Below, one piece after another: positions 6,260 to 7,733 of a stretch of 7,733 nucleotides of DNA (the stretch's first letter is position 1; every line of letters begins with the position of its first letter). This DNA comes from Methylacidiphilum caldifontis (lineage in GTDB: Bacteria; Verrucomicrobiota; Verrucomicrobiia; Methylacidiphilales; CAMAQI01), in NCBI GenBank assembly GCA_945860255.1, contig CAMAQI010000104.1:1-7733 (forward strand), written 5' to 3'. Made by a program: the position numbers and the translations under genes. The notes beneath the pieces were generated by a model. That model had not been told where the DNA came from. It was given only the letters and a program-made list of their open reading frames with translations, and made no database searches.

Positions 6260-6369
6260 TTGAGAGGCAGAGAAAGAGAGGTTTAACCGCTACTTAAATA
6301 CAAAATTCGCCAAGGTTATAAACCCAGTATTTCCTCCGTCTCTCTATAAATCTCTTTCCTTGGATTTAT
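6260..6369. other. Convergent intergenic spacer between proC and the SET-domain gene
   Basis: Both flanking genes end here, so a bidirectional terminator would be expected. I see only very small palindromes, GGTTTAACC (6280-6288) and GGTTATAAACC (6314-6324), and a distant GAAAGAGA/TCTCTTTC pair (6272-6279 and 6351-6358). None looks like a classical intrinsic terminator. Confidence 0.4.
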
Positions 6370-6933
6370 TTATTGGCGTCTTCCTGCCCCGTACTCCTTG
6401 TCGGGGTTGTCTTTTCGTTGGCGGTTCACCTCTTTTTGTTGTAGTTTCTTTTTCACTCGCCAGCGAATGTTTTTGCGGACGATGTAGCTAATGCAGGAGG
6501 AGGCTCTGCAACGACAGGGATTATCCTCCCAGACAGCGAAGTCGAAGCCGTAATCGATCGAGAGTTCCTCTCCTATTTGGATCGTTCGATTGCTAAAAAA
6601 CCAGATTCGATTTCCACAGAGATGAGGGGTGCAATTCGCCTCACAGGAATGATTGATAAAGCGGGCGATGCTGCCGTTTTTAGAGCCATCAATGTACCAT
6701 TTTTCATCGAGTTCAAATTGGTAGATATCGGACGGTTTTCCTTTACTCTTTTTTTTCTGGCGGAGGAGTTCTCGTCGATCCGATTCCGCGTGCGTAATTT
6801 TTTCGCCAGTATATTCGATGATTTGCGTGCGGGGAGGAATCCGGAGGCGTGCATAAACTCCACGTCCATGGATTTTAGAGTTTCGAACCTCCAAGCAGGG
6901 GTGTTGATTTTTTTTGGATCGAGCGGTTTTCAT
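6370..6933 (-). CDS. SET-domain protein-lysine methyltransferase
   Basis: SET proteins transfer a methyl group from S-adenosylmethionine to lysine side chains of proteins. This 187-residue protein is essentially one SET domain. It has HGRGVYA (22-28) at the start of the fold, IIEYTGEKI (38-46), the cofactor and active-site motif RFINHSCEANC (91-101) and the catalytic Tyr segment GEELSIDYGFDF (121-132). A post-SET-like cysteine set follows (C140, C142, C147). With C97 of NHSC it could bind zinc, as in eukaryotic post-SET enzymes. An insertion at 55-67 is Lys-rich (LLRQKKKSKGKPS), and the tail after about residue 153 is strongly basic (RKNIRWRVKKKLQQK and on), so it may bind nucleic acid or an acidic partner. 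Substrate is unknown. Bacterial SET proteins include chromatin-targeting effectors in Chlamydia and Legionella as well as housekeeping forms. No secretion signal is visible here. The ATG at 6933 lacks a clear ribosome site. Confidence 0.92.
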   Translation of the reverse strand: MKTARSKKNQHPCLEVRNSKIHGRGVYARLRIPPRTQIIEYTGEKITHAESDRRELLRQKKKSKGKPSDIYQFELDEKWYIDGSKNGSIARFINHSCEANCTPHLCGNRIWFFSNRTIQIGEELSIDYGFDFAVWEDNPCRCRASSCISYIVRKNIRWRVKKKLQQKEVNRQRKDNPDKEYGAGRRQ

Positions 6934-6959
6934 GAGCGTTATTTAAAGTCGGAAGATTA

Positions 6960-7088
6960 ATGGCGAGTTTAAGAGCAAAGGCAAGGATTCAGGTAAAATT
7001 GAAAAAAGGAGGCGCAAAAAAATCTAGGGAAGTCATGAATGCTGGAAATATCGTAGATCAGCGAGTGGCAATAATGAGGAAAGTCTAA
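6960..7088 (+). CDS. Possible 42-residue basic small protein (doubtful)
   Basis: An ATG at 6960 opens a 42-codon frame ending in TAA at 7086-7088, with GGAAG four to five bases upstream as a possible ribosome site. The peptide (MASLRAKARIQVKLKKGGAK, then SREVMNAGNIVDQRVAIMRKV) is rich in Lys and Arg with no membrane segment, and I do not recognise it. It lies divergent from the SET-domain gene (26 bases between starts) and 57 bases before the phosphofructokinase gene. A frame this short can occur by chance, and the purine-rich sequence would yield Lys and Arg anyway. I keep it only as a candidate. Confidence 0.2.
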   Translation: MASLRAKARIQVKLKKGGAKKSREVMNAGNIVDQRVAIMRKV

Positions 7089-7145
7089 TGCGATTTTTTA
7101 ACGCTATTGCTTTGCCTTTCTAGAGAGTTTATTTAAAATAGAAGA

Positions 7146-7733
7146 ATGAGTGACTATCGAATCGGAATCGTGACTTGTGGCGGAGATTGTCCTGGTTTAA
7201 ATGCGGTGATTCGAGGGGTGGTTCGTGCGGCGAATGCACAGGGATGGGAGGTTTACGGATTTGAGGAGGGGTATGAAGGACTTTTGCATCCACCTCAATA
7301 TCGCCTGTTAGAAAAACGGAATACCGCGGGAATTCTCTGTCTTGGCGGAACGATCTTAGGAACCTCCAATCGGGGACGTTTTGCCGCCAAGGTCGGGCAC
7401 GGCGAGAAGGCACGGATTGACGTGGAAATAATTCAGGAGGCGAAAAGAACGCTTCAAGAATTAAAAATTGAAGCCCTTGTTTGTGTCGGCGGAGATGGAT
7501 CGCTTTCAACGGCGCTTCAATTGCAAGAGGCAGGAATCAATGTGGTGGGGGTTCCGAAAACGATCGATAACGATATCTCCTGTACCGCGACCTCCTTCGG
7601 ATTTGATTCCGCTATTGAATGTGTGGCGGATGCCTGTGATCGACTTCATACCACGGCGACCAGCCATCGACGGGTGATGGTCTTAGAGGTGATGGGACGT
7701 TATGCGGGATGGATTGCTCTGTATGGGGGGATG
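7146..7733 (+). CDS. 6-phosphofructokinase, N-terminal part, cut by right edge
   Basis: This glycolytic enzyme phosphorylates fructose 6-phosphate to fructose 1,6-bisphosphate, using ATP or pyrophosphate depending on subtype. The frame runs 196 codons from the ATG to the window end without a stop. A complete enzyme of this type is about 320-420 residues, so roughly half is present. It shows the phosphate-binding TCGGDCPGLNAVIRG (10-24), the loop VGGDGSL (114-120), the catalytic PKTIDND (137-143, with D141 and D143) and EVMGRYAGWIAL (181-192). The phosphodonor-deciding positions are Gly at 118 (E. coli 104) and Lys at 138 (E. coli 124). This mixed pair is typical of group III or PFP-like ATP enzymes, so ATP use is more likely than pyrophosphate. 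The ATG directly precedes the first strand (YRIGIVT). The ribosome site is weak (AGAAG close to the start). Confidence 0.95.
   Translation, partial: MSDYRIGIVTCGGDCPGLNAVIRGVVRAANAQGWEVYGFEEGYEGLLHPPQYRLLEKRNTAGILCLGGTILGTSNRGRFAAKVGHGEKARIDVEIIQEAKRTLQELKIEALVCVGGDGSLSTALQLQEAGINVVGVPKTIDNDISCTATSFGFDSAIECVADACDRLHTTATSHRRVMVLEVMGRYAGWIALYGGM

Noticed and set aside
6577..6960. 127-codon plus-strand frame opposite the SET-domain gene
   Set aside because: The minus strand carries the full SET motif set, so this frame is a shadow.
7129..7509. 126-codon minus-strand frame opposite the phosphofructokinase gene
   Set aside because: It is antisense to a well-conserved enzyme and shows no domain of its own.

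Overview
The window is an ordinary chromosomal stretch of a bacterium. It carries seven well-supported protein genes, two of them cut by the window ends, and no RNA gene, CRISPR array, transposase or phage gene that I can see. Base composition looks balanced (not computed), and Shine-Dalgarno sequences are mostly weak. The Dxs sequence, the bacterial SET-domain protein and the mixed-type phosphofructokinase together remind me of Verrucomicrobiota or another PVC-group lineage. This is inference from memory of family sequences; a 16S or Dxs tree would be needed to settle it.

Layout. Positions 1-772 (minus): the 5' part of an unrecognised membrane-anchored or secreted protein, running off the left edge. 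Positions 773-1134: an intergenic region with a long imperfect palindrome (898-1035). Positions 1135-2268 (minus): a family-4-type glycosyltransferase. Positions 2269-2590: a very AT-rich intergenic region with several short inverted and direct repeats. Positions 2591-4489 (minus): dxs, for the first step of the MEP isoprenoid pathway. Positions 4490-4804: an intergenic region with a second copy of the palindrome (4601-4696). Positions 4805-5380 (minus): msrA with a signal peptide. Positions 5381-5449: a short divergent promoter region. Positions 5450-6259 (plus): proC. Positions 6370-6933 (minus): a SET-domain lysine methyltransferase with a post-SET-like cysteine cluster. Positions 7146-7733 (plus): the N-terminal part of a 6-phosphofructokinase, cut by the right edge.

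The genes serve separate housekeeping jobs: isoprenoid precursors, repair of oxidised methionine outside the cytoplasm, proline synthesis, glycolysis, surface glycan building and protein methylation. Large gaps and changing strands argue against one operon, and I see no defence, mobile or biosynthetic cluster. The most notable non-coding signal is the pair of related palindromic elements. Their right arms match at 40 of 42 bases, and both lie about 100 bases beyond the stop codon of a minus-strand gene. They look like members of a dispersed, non-coding hairpin-forming repeat family.
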